From NCBI RefSeq assembly GCF_004342665.1, contig NZ_SMBY01000001.1:534950-598949 (forward strand): 64,000 bases of DNA, given 5' to 3'. Source of the DNA: Samsonia erythrinae (lineage in GTDB: Bacteria; Pseudomonadota; Gammaproteobacteria; Enterobacterales; Enterobacteriaceae). The notes below the pieces were generated by a model. It did not search any database and had not been told where the DNA came from. It saw nothing but the letters and a program-made list of their open reading frames with translations. Both the position numbers and the translations under genes were made by a program. Below, piece by piece: positions 47,001 through 56,322 of the stretch (position 1 is its first letter; each line of letters starts with the position of its first letter).

Positions 47001-48269
47001 ATGAAAAGACGTTCGTTGCTTAAAGCTTTTGCACTCTCCGCCACCGTGGTCAGTTTGGGTTTTGCCTTCAGCGCACAGGCCGCGGACACCATTAAAGTCG
47101 GCATATTGTCTTCGCTTTCCGGTACGATGGCGATCTCAGAGACGCCGCTAAAAGACGTAGCCTTGATGACCATTGATGAGATCAATGCCCAGGGCGGCGT
47201 ACTGGGTAAGAAGCTGGAGCCGGTGGTGGTGGATCCGGCATCAAACTGGCCGCTGTTCGCAGAGAAAGCGCGCCAATTGCTGACGCAGGACAACGTCGCT
47301 GCGGTATTTGGCTGCTGGACATCGGTATCGCGTAAGTCGGTGCTACCGGTGTTTGAAGAGTTGAACGGCCTGTTGTTCTATCCGGTGCAGTATGAGGGTG
47401 AAGAGATGTCGCCGAACGTGTTTTACACCGGCGCCGCACCTAACCAGCAGGCGATCCCCGCCGTACAATACCTGATGAGCGAAGATGGCGGCAGCGCTAA
47501 ACGCTTCTTCCTGTTGGGCACCGATTACGTCTATCCCCGTACCACGAACAAGATCCTGCGCGCCTTCCTGCACAGCAAGGGCATCCAGGATAAAGACATT
47601 GAAGAAGTCTATACGCCGTTTGGTTACAGCGATTACCAGACCATCGTGTCTAACATCAAGAAGTTCTCTGCCGGTGGTAAAACCGCGGTGATCTCCACTA
47701 TTAACGGTGACTCCAACGTACCGTTTTATAAAGAGCTGGCGAATCAGGGCATCAAAGCCACCGATATTCCGGTGATCGCCTTCTCAGTCGGCGAAGAGGA
47801 ACTGCGTGGTATTGACACCAAGCCGCTGGTCGGCCAGTTAGCCGCTTGGAACTACTTCGAATCGGTTGAGAATCCCACTAACGACAAGTTTGTTGCGGAT
47901 TATCGTGCCTATGCCAAAGCGCACAACCTGCCGAACGCAAGTACCGTGGTGACAAACGATCCAATGGAGGCCACCTACGTCGGTTTGCATATGTGGGCAC
48001 AGGCGGTAGAGAAAGCGGGCACCACCGATGTAGACAAAGTCCGTGCGGCAATGGCCGGGCAAACCTTCAAGGCACCCAATGGTTTCACCCTGACAATGGA
48101 TCAAACTAATCACCATCTGCATAAACCGGTGATGATTGGTGAAGTGGAAGAGAACGGTCAGTTCAACGTGGTGTGGCAGACCGAACAGCCAGTCCGTGCG
48201 CAGCCGTGGAGCCCGTATATCGCCGGTAATGATAAAAAGCCTGATCATCCAGAGAAATCTGCGAAGTAA
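47001..48269 (+). CDS. urtA: Urea ABC transporter substrate-binding protein UrtA
   Basis: Periplasmic urea-binding protein, 422 residues, with a twin-basic signal peptide (MKRRSLLKAFALSATVVSLG; cut near AQA). Typical UrtA features are VGILSSLSGTMAISETPLKD, FGCWTSVSRKSVLPVFEE, LLFYPVQYEGEE, FLLGTDYVYPRTTN, and INGDSNVPFYKEL. It begins the urtABCDE run; a GAGGG sits before ATG. Confidence 0.95.
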   Translation: MKRRSLLKAFALSATVVSLGFAFSAQAADTIKVGILSSLSGTMAISETPLKDVALMTIDEINAQGGVLGKKLEPVVVDPASNWPLFAEKARQLLTQDNVAAVFGCWTSVSRKSVLPVFEELNGLLFYPVQYEGEEMSPNVFYTGAAPNQQAIPAVQYLMSEDGGSAKRFFLLGTDYVYPRTTNKILRAFLHSKGIQDKDIEEVYTPFGYSDYQTIVSNIKKFSAGGKTAVISTINGDSNVPFYKELANQGIKATDIPVIAFSVGEEELRGIDTKPLVGQLAAWNYFESVENPTNDKFVADYRAYAKAHNLPNASTVVTNDPMEATYVGLHMWAQAVEKAGTTDVDKVRAAMAGQTFKAPNGFTLTMDQTNHHLHKPVMIGEVEENGQFNVVWQTEQPVRAQPWSPYIAGNDKKPDHPEKSAK

Positions 48270-48324
48270 ATCATGCCCTTCAGGATGCTGAAGGGCGCTT
48301 AGCGATACTCAGAAGGCTGTATTG

Positions 48325-49887
48325 ATGAACTTCAAACTTTATATTTGTTGTCTGCTGTTCTTACCCTGGTTCGTCAGGGCGGGTGATGGCGCTGATTTCG
48401 CCGCCGCCAGCCGCACCGAACAGGCGACGCTGCTGCAACAGTGGGCCGCCGCGCCGCAGACCAGCCGCTTACCGCTGCTGCAAGCGCTGCGCAATGAAAG
48501 CGTGGTCATTGACCAGAACAAGCAGCCGTTCAGCAAACAGGCTGACAAGTTTACCCCGCTGGACAGCGCCCGGCAGCCCGACGGAGAAACCAAAAAGCTT
48601 TTTATGAACAATCGGTTGCGCATGTTGATCGCCAGCGCGCTCGCGGCACATCAGTTAGTGAGCGACGATCCCGGCCTCCGCCTGCGAGCCGCTCAACAAC
48701 TGCAAAGCGACGGTGCTGCCGCTCCGTTGCCCCTGATTGAACAGCGCCTCGTCGAAGAGAAAGATGCGCAGGTGCATGCCGTTTTGGCTATGGCGGCCGC
48801 TAACCTACAACTTGCCAGCCCTGATGCCGCAGTGCGACTCAACGCCGTCACGTTGTTAGGGGAATCGAGCGACCCCAATATGCAGGCCCGTCTCAGTCAC
48901 CTGACGCAGGCCAGCAATGAACCTAATGCGCAGGTACGTGCCGCCGCCGCCGCCAGCCTGAAACAGATAAAGCATCGTCTGATGTGGGGTGACCTGCTTG
49001 GTCAGGCCTTTACCGGCCTCTCTCTGGGATCGATCCTGCTGCTGGCTGCTCTCGGTCTGGCAATCACCTACGGCCTGCTCGGCGTGATCAACATGGCGCA
49101 CGGCGAAATGCTGATGCTGGGTGCTTACGCCACCTGGTTTGTGCAGAACCTGTTCCAGCAGTTCGCACCGCAATGGCTGGCGTGGTATCCGCTGTTGGCA
49201 ATGCCCATCGCGTTTCTGATCACCGCCGGCATCGGTATGTTGCTGGAACGTACCATCATCCGCCATCTGTATGGTCGTCCACTGGAAACCCTGCTCGCCA
49301 CCTGGGGTATCAGCCTGATGCTGATCCAACTGGTACGCATGCTGTTTGGCGCACAAAATCTCGAAGTCGCCAACCCCCACTGGCTCTCTGGTGGCTTGCA
49401 GGTACTGCCGAATTTGGTGCTGCCGTACAACCGTATTGCGGTGATCCTGTTTGTGTTTGTCGTGCTGGGTCTCACCTGGCTGCTGCTGAACAAAACGCGT
49501 CTGGGTCTTAGCGTACGCGCCGTAACGCAAAATCGTGCCATGGCCGACTGCTGCGGCGTGCCGACCGGGCGCATCGATATGCTCGCGTTTGGTCTCGGTT
49601 CCGGCATTGCCGGACTGGGCGGCGTGGCGCTGTCGCAGCTCGGCAACGTCGGCCCTGAACTGGGCCAGGGTTACATCATCGACTCCTTCCTCGTGGTGGT
49701 GCTGGGGGGCGTTGGCCAACTGGCGGGTACTGTGGTGGCGGCCTTTGGTTTGGGTATTCTTAACAAAGTGCTGGAGCCGCAGATTGGTGCGGTGCTGGGT
49801 AAAATTCTTATCCTCTTGCTGATTGTCCTGTTCATTCAAAAACGTCCACAGGGCCTGTTCGCCTTTAAAGGGAGGGTAATAGACTGA
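48325..49887 (+). CDS. urtB: Urea ABC transporter permease UrtB
   Basis: A 520-residue membrane protein with a signal-like N-terminus and a large extracytoplasmic helical-repeat domain (about 20-220) typical of UrtB. A LivH-type permease domain follows (LGLAITYGLLGVINMAHGEMLMLGAYATW, GLGSGIAGLGGVALSQLGNVGPELG). ATG 48325 with AGAAGG upstream is preferred over the adjacent TTG. It overlaps urtC by one base. Confidence 0.94.
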   Translation: MNFKLYICCLLFLPWFVRAGDGADFAAASRTEQATLLQQWAAAPQTSRLPLLQALRNESVVIDQNKQPFSKQADKFTPLDSARQPDGETKKLFMNNRLRMLIASALAAHQLVSDDPGLRLRAAQQLQSDGAAAPLPLIEQRLVEEKDAQVHAVLAMAAANLQLASPDAAVRLNAVTLLGESSDPNMQARLSHLTQASNEPNAQVRAAAAASLKQIKHRLMWGDLLGQAFTGLSLGSILLLAALGLAITYGLLGVINMAHGEMLMLGAYATWFVQNLFQQFAPQWLAWYPLLAMPIAFLITAGIGMLLERTIIRHLYGRPLETLLATWGISLMLIQLVRMLFGAQNLEVANPHWLSGGLQVLPNLVLPYNRIAVILFVFVVLGLTWLLLNKTRLGLSVRAVTQNRAMADCCGVPTGRIDMLAFGLGSGIAGLGGVALSQLGNVGPELGQGYIIDSFLVVVLGGVGQLAGTVVAAFGLGILNKVLEPQIGAVLGKILILLLIVLFIQKRPQGLFAFKGRVID

Positions 49888-50963
49888 TGAACCAACCCCT
49901 GACCTTAACGCTGGTACGAAAGGCGCCGCGTCTGACCTTCAGCCTGGGCGTTATCATTACCGTCCTTCTGTTGGTGCTGCCGTTCTGCGCCTTGCTGTCC
50001 GCAACGCATCCGTTGGCGATCTCGACTTACACGCTGACATTGATCGGCAAAATCCTTTGCTATGCGATTGTCGCCGTGGCCTTGGATTTAGTGTGGGGCT
50101 ACGCCGGGTTACTGTCGCTCGGACATGGTCTCTTTTTCGCGCTCGGCGGCTATGCCATGGGCATGTATTTGATGCGCCAGGCTGCAGGCGAAGGATTGCC
50201 GTCGTTTATGTCCTTTCTGTCATGGAGCGAACTGCCTTGGTTTTGGGCGGGCACCCAGCACTTTGTCTGGGCGTTATGTCTGATCATACTTGTGCCGGGT
50301 TTGTTGGCGCTGGTGTTTGGCTTCTTCGCCTTCCGCTCAAAGATCAAAGGCGTCTATTTCTCGATCATGACGCAAGCGCTGACCTACGCAGGCATGCTGC
50401 TGTTCTTCCGTAATGAAACCGGATTTGGCGGCAACAACGGCTTTACCGGCTTCACCACGCTGCTCGGCTTTAATGTCACCGCGACCGGCACACGCATCGG
50501 ATTGTTTATCGCCACCGTGCTGTTGCTACTGCTCAGTCTCGGCATTGGCTTCGCGCTGGCGCGCAGCAAGTTTGGCCGGATACTGACCGCGGTGCGTGAT
50601 GCGGAGAACCGCCTGATGTTCGTGGGCTATGACCCCAAAGGCTTCAAGCTGCTTGTCTGGACGCTTTCTGCGGTGCTATGCGGGCTGGCTGGCGCGCTCT
50701 ATGTACCGCAGGTCGGCATCATCAACCCGAGCGAAATGTCGCCCACCAACTCGATTGAAGCGGCCATTTGGGTGGCGCTGGGTGGGCGCGGCACCTTGGT
50801 TGGCCCAGTATTAGGGGCGGCGATTGTGAACGGCGCCAAAAGCTGGTTTACGGTAGCCTTCCCGGAATATTGGCTGTTCTTCCTTGGGCTGATGTTTATC
50901 CTTGTCACGCTGTTCCTGCCGCGTGGTGTGATTGGCCTGCTGCGCCGGAGGCGTGATGACTGA
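49887..50963 (+). CDS. urtC: Urea ABC transporter permease UrtC
   Basis: A 358-residue LivM-type permease with about ten helices: DLVWGYAGLLSLGHGLFFALGGYAMGMYLM, GVYFSIMTQALTYAGMLLFF and GRGTLVGPVLGAAIVNGAKS. Its start overlaps the urtB stop (TGATG) and its end overlaps urtD by eight bases, so the genes are translationally coupled. Confidence 0.94.
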   Translation: MNQPLTLTLVRKAPRLTFSLGVIITVLLLVLPFCALLSATHPLAISTYTLTLIGKILCYAIVAVALDLVWGYAGLLSLGHGLFFALGGYAMGMYLMRQAAGEGLPSFMSFLSWSELPWFWAGTQHFVWALCLIILVPGLLALVFGFFAFRSKIKGVYFSIMTQALTYAGMLLFFRNETGFGGNNGFTGFTTLLGFNVTATGTRIGLFIATVLLLLLSLGIGFALARSKFGRILTAVRDAENRLMFVGYDPKGFKLLVWTLSAVLCGLAGALYVPQVGIINPSEMSPTNSIEAAIWVALGGRGTLVGPVLGAAIVNGAKSWFTVAFPEYWLFFLGLMFILVTLFLPRGVIGLLRRRRDD

Positions 50964-51747
50964 GCAACTGTTTACCCAACCCCAGCCTGCCGATCGTCAT
51001 CGCGATCAGAGCGATCCGGTGCTTCAGTTAGAGAAGATCAACGTCTCGTTTGATGGTTTTCGCGCATTGACCGATCTGTCACTGAAGATTGGCGTTGGTG
51101 AATTGCGTTGTGTGATTGGTCCGAACGGCGCGGGCAAAACTACGCTGATGGACGTGATTACCGGCAAAACCCGTCCCGATAACGGACAGGTGATCTACGA
51201 TCAGGACTCCGACCTTACCCGTATGTCGCCTGTTGAGATCGCGCGGGCGGGGATCGGCCGCAAATTTCAGAAACCCACGGTATTTGAAGCCCTAACGGTA
51301 TTTGAAAATCTGGAGATTGCGCTGAAAAACAATAAATCGGTGTGGGCCAGTTTACGGGCACGGCTCAATGGCGAGCAGCATGATCGCATTGATGAAGTGC
51401 TCAAACTGCTACGCCTTGCCGGTGAACGACAGCGTAACGCTGGCCTGCTGTCGCACGGACAGAAGCAGTTTCTCGAAATCGGCATGTTATTAGTGCAGGA
51501 CCCACACCTGCTGCTGCTTGACGAACCGGCAGCGGGCATGACCGATGCCGAAACCGAGTACACCGCCGAGCTGTTCCGCAGTTTGGCGGGCAAGCATTCT
51601 CTGATGGTGGTCGAGCACGATATGGGATTTGTTGAAACCATCGCCGATCACGTCACAGTCTTGCATCAGGGCCAGGTGCTGGCTGAGGGATCGTTACGCG
51701 AAGTTCAGGCAGACGATCGGGTCATCGACGTTTATTTGGGGCGCTAA
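50956..51747 (+). CDS. urtD: Urea ABC transporter ATPase UrtD
   Basis: A 263-residue LivG-type ATPase with Walker A GPNGAGKT, a Q-loop IGRKFQKPTVFEALTVFENLE (UrtD-like), signature LSHGQKQFLEIGMLL and Walker B LLLLDEPAAGMTDAE. ATG 50956 follows GGAGGCGTG and gives the conserved start MTEQLFTQ; an upstream in-frame start lies inside urtC and is unlikely. Confidence 0.94.
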   Translation: MTEQLFTQPQPADRHRDQSDPVLQLEKINVSFDGFRALTDLSLKIGVGELRCVIGPNGAGKTTLMDVITGKTRPDNGQVIYDQDSDLTRMSPVEIARAGIGRKFQKPTVFEALTVFENLEIALKNNKSVWASLRARLNGEQHDRIDEVLKLLRLAGERQRNAGLLSHGQKQFLEIGMLLVQDPHLLLLDEPAAGMTDAETEYTAELFRSLAGKHSLMVVEHDMGFVETIADHVTVLHQGQVLAEGSLREVQADDRVIDVYLGR

Positions 51748-51748
51748 G

Positions 51749-52447
51749 ATGCTGCATGTATCCGAACTGAATCAATATTATGGCGGCAGCCATATCCTGC
51801 GCGGCCTCTCCTTTGAGGCGAAACCGGGCGAAATTACCTGCTTACTTGGACGCAACGGCGTGGGTAAAACCACGCTGTTGAAATGCCTGATGGGATTGAT
51901 CCCGGTGAAATCCGGCGAGATTCGCTGGAATGAAAAAGTGATCAACAACCGAAAACCACACCAGCGCGTGCAATCGGGCATTGCCTATGTGCCACAGGGG
52001 CGTGAAATTTTCCCGCGTCTGACGGTTGAAGAGAATTTACTGATAGGCCTTGCCCGCTTCTCCGGATCTCCGTCCAAAACGGTGCCTGAAGAAATTTATA
52101 AGCTGTTTCCCGTGTTAGAGGAGATGAAAGCCCGACGCGGCGGCGATCTTTCGGGCGGGCAGCAGCAGCAATTGGCCATTGGCCGGGCACTGGCGTGTAA
52201 GCCGCAATTATTAATACTGGATGAACCCACGGAAGGAATTCAACCGTCTGTGATCAAAGAAATTGGTGAGGTCATTCGGCAACTAACCTGCAAAGGAGAC
52301 ATGGCTATTCTGCTCGTTGAACAGTTTTATGATTTTGCGGCCGATTTGGCAGACAGTTATCTGGTTATGTCCCGCGGCGAAATTATACAGCGCGGTGCCG
52401 GAGCCAATATGGAAATAGACGGTGTCAGAAATCTTGTCGCTATCTGA
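51749..52447 (+). CDS. urtE: Urea ABC transporter ATPase UrtE
   Basis: A 232-residue LivF-type ATPase beginning MLHVSELNQYYGGSHILRGLSFEAKPGE. It has Walker A GRNGVGKT, VPQGREIFPRLTVEENLL, signature LSGGQQQQLAIGRAL and Walker B LLILDEPTEGIQPSVI. The true start is ATG 51749, right after the urtD stop. It ends the operon; a ten-base hairpin follows at 52531. Confidence 0.94.
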   Translation: MLHVSELNQYYGGSHILRGLSFEAKPGEITCLLGRNGVGKTTLLKCLMGLIPVKSGEIRWNEKVINNRKPHQRVQSGIAYVPQGREIFPRLTVEENLLIGLARFSGSPSKTVPEEIYKLFPVLEEMKARRGGDLSGGQQQQLAIGRALACKPQLLILDEPTEGIQPSVIKEIGEVIRQLTCKGDMAILLVEQFYDFAADLADSYLVMSRGEIIQRGAGANMEIDGVRNLVAI

Positions 52448-52530
52448 GGTGAGATTCGGCGGAAGGGGATTGGTGGCGTTACGGCAATTCGAGGAGGAGT
52501 TATCCGCTGAAATTACGCATGATTAAGAGA

Positions 52531-52556
52531 AATACGCCATAAGAGAATGGCGTATT
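52531..52556 (+). terminator. Terminator after urtE
   Basis: Ten-base arms AATACGCCAT/ATGGCGTATT around a six-base loop, then CTTTAATAT. It separates the urea operon from the convergent SDR gene. Confidence 0.65.
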
Positions 52557-52584
52557 CTTTAATATAGATGGATAGTCGTCAGTA

Positions 52585-53340
52585 TCAGATTGTCTGCCCG
52601 CCTGACACTTCAATGCGCTGCGCCGTCACCCAGCGATTTTCTTCACGCAACAGGCTGGCCACCATCGGGCCTATGTCATCGGGAACGCCGACACGCCCGA
52701 GAGCAGTCATCGCGGCAAACTGAGCATTCACATCCGCATTGTCCCGCACAAGCCCGCCACCAAAATCGGTTTCGATCGCACCGGGTGCCACGGTATTGAC
52801 AGTGATACCCTGTGAACCCAGTTCACGGGCCATATAGACACTCAGCATTTCCACTGCGGCTTTTGCTGCGGAGTAGGCTGAAAAACCAGGATAGGAAACG
52901 CGGGTCAGGCCGGAAGAAAAGTTAATGATGCGCCCGCCATTGGCCAATAGCGGCAAAAGCGCCTGCACCAGGAAAAATACTCCCTTAACATGTACATCAA
53001 ACAGTCCGTCAAACTGTGCCTCTGTAGTCTCTGCCAGCATGGCAAACTCCCCATGGCCTGCGTTATTAACTAGATGGTCGAATGTGTCGCGGCCCCAGAC
53101 TTCTGAAAGTTGGGCGCGCAACATGTCAGCAAATGTCGGGAAGCTCGCGCTGTTCGCCAGGTCAAGCTGAAGTGCAACAGCTTTACGTCCCAGAGACTGG
53201 ATTTCAGCCACCACCTCTTTTGCCTGTTCTTCGTTACCTCTGTAGGCAACAACAACATCGCCACCTCGCTCTGCGATGGATATAGCGGTATTGCGACCCA
53301 GGCCACGGTTGGCCCCGGTTACGAGAGTGATTTTGCTCAT
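52585..53340 (-). CDS. Short-chain dehydrogenase/reductase
   Basis: A 251-residue classical SDR with TGANRGLGR, NNAGHGEFA, catalytic Ser in INFSSGLTR and Tyr-x-x-x-Lys in YSAAKAA, ending in RIEVSGGQTI. It is divergent from an AraC-type regulator, 165 bases apart, a common arrangement where the regulator controls the reductase. The substrate cannot be named. Confidence 0.9.
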   Translation of the reverse strand: MSKITLVTGANRGLGRNTAISIAERGGDVVVAYRGNEEQAKEVVAEIQSLGRKAVALQLDLANSASFPTFADMLRAQLSEVWGRDTFDHLVNNAGHGEFAMLAETTEAQFDGLFDVHVKGVFFLVQALLPLLANGGRIINFSSGLTRVSYPGFSAYSAAKAAVEMLSVYMARELGSQGITVNTVAPGAIETDFGGGLVRDNADVNAQFAAMTALGRVGVPDDIGPMVASLLREENRWVTAQRIEVSGGQTI

Positions 53341-53505
53341 GATATGTCCTTACTGTTGCTGTCTTGTCGGTGCATATACAGTAAGGTAATTAATGAGTAC
53401 GGCATTGCCTGATATTGGGTATTTTTTGCCTGATAATATTTTTATGGTCCTCCCGGAGCGAGAAAAGTCATAATACTTGTATCCGTTCTTGCCTGAAAAA
53501 ACGCT

Positions 53506-54396
53506 ATGAATACCGAACTGTTGAATCTCTGCCGTCACTATGCTGATACGCGCGCGGCTCTTAACGGTGTTGCTGCCACGCCTGTTCCTGGACTGACTAT
53601 CGTACGCACTCTCCATCCGGGAGAGTTGCAGGTGGCCGTGTCAAAGCCGCTGGTCGCCATGCTGTTACAGGGGCGTAAACGTGTCATAACAGGCTCTGAT
53701 AGCTTCGAATACGGCCCCGGAGAAGCGATGGTTATATCCGCTGATATCCCGACAGTGAGCCAGATAACGAAGGCCAGTGCCAGTTACCCCTATTATTCAC
53801 TGGTACTGGAGCTGGATATTGCGGTTCTGCGTGAACTCAAGACTGCCATGCCGGTTGAGAGAAGCCACTCTTCGAACAGTATCCATGTTGAACCTATTCT
53901 GACCGATGTGGCTGATACCGCATGCCGTCTGGTAAAGCTCTTTGAAGAGCATGAGGCGATTAACATTCTTGGTAAGGGGTTAATACGTGAACTGCATTAC
54001 TGGTTGCTCAGGAGTGAACATGGTTCAGCCATCCGGGCACTCGGCGCGGTGGACAGTCACGCAGCGCGAATCAGCCGCGCAATAGCAATACTGCGGAAAG
54101 ATTTTATGCGCCCAATAAGAATCAGAGAACTGGCCAGCGCAGCAGGGATGAGTGTGTCGGTATTTCATCAACATTTCCGGTCGCTCACCACACTGACCCC
54201 GCTGCAGTTTCAAAAACAGCTCCGACTGATTCATGCCAGAAATCAGATGCTGACCATGGGCGTGGGTATCATGCACGCCGCTTCTGCTGTTGGTTATAGC
54301 AGCGTATCGCAGTTCACCCGCGAATATGCGCGAATGTTTGATATTCCACCAGGGCGAGATATCAGGCGGCTCCGAGAGAGCTCTCCTCAGGAATGA
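53506..54396 (+). CDS. AraC-family transcriptional regulator
   Basis: The N-terminal domain (about 15-170) is the AraC_N type (PF06719): VAVSKPLVAMLLQGRKRVITG, YGPGEAMVISADIPTVSQI, and ASYPYYSLVLELD. Two helix-turn-helix motifs follow at about 195-290 (RIRELASAAGMSVSVFHQHFRSLTTLTPLQFQKQLRL and AVGYSSVSQFTREYARMFDIPP). It resembles YqhC-type aldehyde/quinone-responsive regulators. It is divergent from the SDR gene, which is its likely target. Confidence 0.9.
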   Translation: MNTELLNLCRHYADTRAALNGVAATPVPGLTIVRTLHPGELQVAVSKPLVAMLLQGRKRVITGSDSFEYGPGEAMVISADIPTVSQITKASASYPYYSLVLELDIAVLRELKTAMPVERSHSSNSIHVEPILTDVADTACRLVKLFEEHEAINILGKGLIRELHYWLLRSEHGSAIRALGAVDSHAARISRAIAILRKDFMRPIRIRELASAAGMSVSVFHQHFRSLTTLTPLQFQKQLRLIHARNQMLTMGVGIMHAASAVGYSSVSQFTREYARMFDIPPGRDIRRLRESSPQE

Positions 54397-54520
54397 AAGG
54401 GAAATAGTATCTGGAATCATATGAAATAATGAGTCGACGCTATTAACGTACTTTCGTTCCGTTGGCGCTTAATCCCCGACCTTTTGGTTTTTCTCATTCG
54501 TAATTGATCTTACCCAGTAA
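54397..54520. other. Intergenic region after the araC-type gene
   Basis: No gene; the sequence runs into an IS3-family end at about 54521. Confidence 0.35.
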
Positions 54521-54663
54521 TGGTGGACACGGAACTTAGTGAATAAACTCTCAGCCAGAGGTGGCTAACATGACAAATCCGTATCAACCGACAAAAAACC
54601 CCGTCAGCAACCCGCCCCCGAATTTTGCACCGAACCCCTGAAGCTGGCTGAACAGTACGGATG
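54521..54663 (+). pseudogene. IS3-family left end with orfA start (remnant)
   Basis: TGGTGGACACGGAACTTAG at 54521 looks like an IS3-family terminal repeat. ATG 54570 opens MTNPYQPT, and one frame on reads KKPRQQPAPEF and EPLKLAEQYG, matching the OrfA N-terminus of IS3-family transposases. A stop follows at once. The rest of the element is gone. Confidence 0.65.
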
Positions 54664-54673
54664 AAGAGGGACT

Positions 54674-54705
54674 AACTTGCGGCTTTTTGCGTCGTTAAGA
54701 GACAA
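54674..54705 (-). pseudogene. Tyrosine integrase N-terminal scrap (copy 2)
   Basis: On the minus strand, about ten codons read SLNDAKSRKL, paralleling the start of the integrase fragment at 57.5 kb (SLNDSKIRNL). It directly adjoins the IS3 remnant. The match is short, so it rests on similarity between two sites within this window. Confidence 0.45.
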
Positions 54706-54721
54706 TCAGGGGCTGGGGCTG

Positions 54722-55642
54722 TTACTTATTGTTGGAATTCGGGGCAAGCTGCTGCATCAATTCAACGATCCAATCAATAAACACTCGCAGTTTGGCGTTG
54801 ACATGGCGGTTCGGCGGAAACGCCAGGTGCAAGGGCATTGGCTTAATACGCCATTGTTCAAATAACGGAATTAAGGCGCCACTTGCCTGATGTGCTGCCG
54901 CCATATAGATTGGCAGCGCTATCACGCCTAACCCGGCTAACCCAGCTTCGAGGTAAGCATTACCATCATCCACAGCGAGCACATAGCTGCTCTTGATTTC
55001 AATATGTTCACTCTCACTGCGCAGTACCAGAGGATCAATCTTACCGGTGCGTGAGGACAAGAATCCCACTATGCGATGGTCGGTGTTTTCCAGCTCTCGC
55101 GGGTGCGCAGGGGCGCCAAGGCGTTCCACATAACTGGGGGCGACGTAGACGCCGATTTGCAAATCGCCGACATGGCGTGCGATCAGGGACTGGTCGTTGA
55201 TTTCGCCACCGCGCAGAACGCAATCCACGTTGTCGCCGATCAGATCCACCACCCGGTCGCTCACGCCCATGTCGAACTGGATATCAGGGTAGCGTGCGTG
55301 GAAAGCCGGTAGCGCCGGCACCAGGACGAGGCGGGCCAGCGGACTGGGCACATCCATCCGTAGCCGTCCCCTGGGCGTAATCGCCGCACTGGACAGGCTG
55401 TTTTCAGCATCCTCCATGTCCGCCAGCAGGCGGATGACGCGTTCGTAGTAGACCGCGCCATCGGGAGTCACACCGAGCTTGCGGGTGGTGCGATGGAGCA
55501 ACTTCACGCGTAGGCGCGCTTCCAGCTGCTGAATGAGTTGCGTCACCGTGGTTTTGCTCATATGAAGCGTTTGGGCAGCCTTTGTGAAGCTACCTGCCTC
55601 CACCACGCGAGCAAAGGCGCGCATCGCATCGAAACGATCCAT
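54722..55642 (-). CDS. LysR-family transcriptional regulator
   Basis: A 306-residue regulator with an N-terminal winged helix (MDRFDAMRAFARVVEAGSFTKAAQTLHMSKTTVTQLIQQLE) and a LysR effector domain (RGRLRMDVPSPLARLVLVPALPAFHARYPD). ATG 55642 with GAGGAGAAGGA upstream is the true start. It is divergent from the RidA gene and probably controls it and the downstream oxidoreductase. Confidence 0.9.
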   Translation of the reverse strand: MDRFDAMRAFARVVEAGSFTKAAQTLHMSKTTVTQLIQQLEARLRVKLLHRTTRKLGVTPDGAVYYERVIRLLADMEDAENSLSSAAITPRGRLRMDVPSPLARLVLVPALPAFHARYPDIQFDMGVSDRVVDLIGDNVDCVLRGGEINDQSLIARHVGDLQIGVYVAPSYVERLGAPAHPRELENTDHRIVGFLSSRTGKIDPLVLRSESEHIEIKSSYVLAVDDGNAYLEAGLAGLGVIALPIYMAAAHQASGALIPLFEQWRIKPMPLHLAFPPNRHVNAKLRVFIDWIVELMQQLAPNSNNK

Positions 55643-55783
55643 TCCTTCTCCTCTCTTTTCACCGATTGTTTGGATTTTACAAACAATGATGAACAAAGTC
55701 GCTTGTTTATCCATCCGATCTCGCACCTGTAAAGTGTCTTTATGTTCATTGGGCAGATTTCGCCCCATTGCAAAGGTGCAAAC

Positions 55784-56173
55784 ATGACGATACGCGAAGC
55801 AGTTTTTCCCTCCGGCCGGCAGGCGCTCTATGAGCGCAATCGGTATTCACCGGCCATCAAATCTAACGGCTTCTTGTTTGTTTCGGGGCAGGTTGGTAGC
55901 CGCGAGGATGGTTCGCCTGAGCACGATCTAAAAGCGCAGGTCAGGCTGGCATTCGATAATCTTAATGCTGTTCTCGCGGCTGCGGGCTGCACATTTGATG
56001 ACGTGGTTGATGTAACCCTCTTTGTCGTCGATCCCGAGTCAAACCTCGACGCTATCTGGAGTATCTTGCCAGAATATTGGGGGGAAGCGCCTTACCCTAC
56101 ATTGACCGGGATCGGCGTGACGTGGCTTTACGGATTCAAGTTTGAGATTAAGGTGATTGCCAGGCTGCCCTAA
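55784..56173 (+). CDS. RidA/YjgF-family protein
   Basis: A 129-residue RidA-like protein: RYSPAIKSNGFLFVSGQVGSREDG, QVRLAFDNLNAVLAAAGCTFDDVVDVTLFVVD and PTLTGIGV. Standard RidA enzymes hydrolyse reactive enamines; the usual catalytic arginine (..IE..A) is not obvious at the end (GFKFEIKVIARLP), so a non-canonical subfamily member is possible. ATG 55784 has AAAGG upstream. Confidence 0.88.
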   Translation: MTIREAVFPSGRQALYERNRYSPAIKSNGFLFVSGQVGSREDGSPEHDLKAQVRLAFDNLNAVLAAAGCTFDDVVDVTLFVVDPESNLDAIWSILPEYWGEAPYPTLTGIGVTWLYGFKFEIKVIARLP

Positions 56174-56322
56174 GCGTTACGGGTCTTTTCGCCAGTCGAA
56201 AACTCAACAGGGCAGCCCGCGCTGCCTGTAGAGGCAACAGAGAGATTTCTGACGTGCTATATGCCGGATCGGGATGGTTTGCCAGACTGGTCTGGATTTA
56301 CTGATGAGACAGAGGAAAATTT

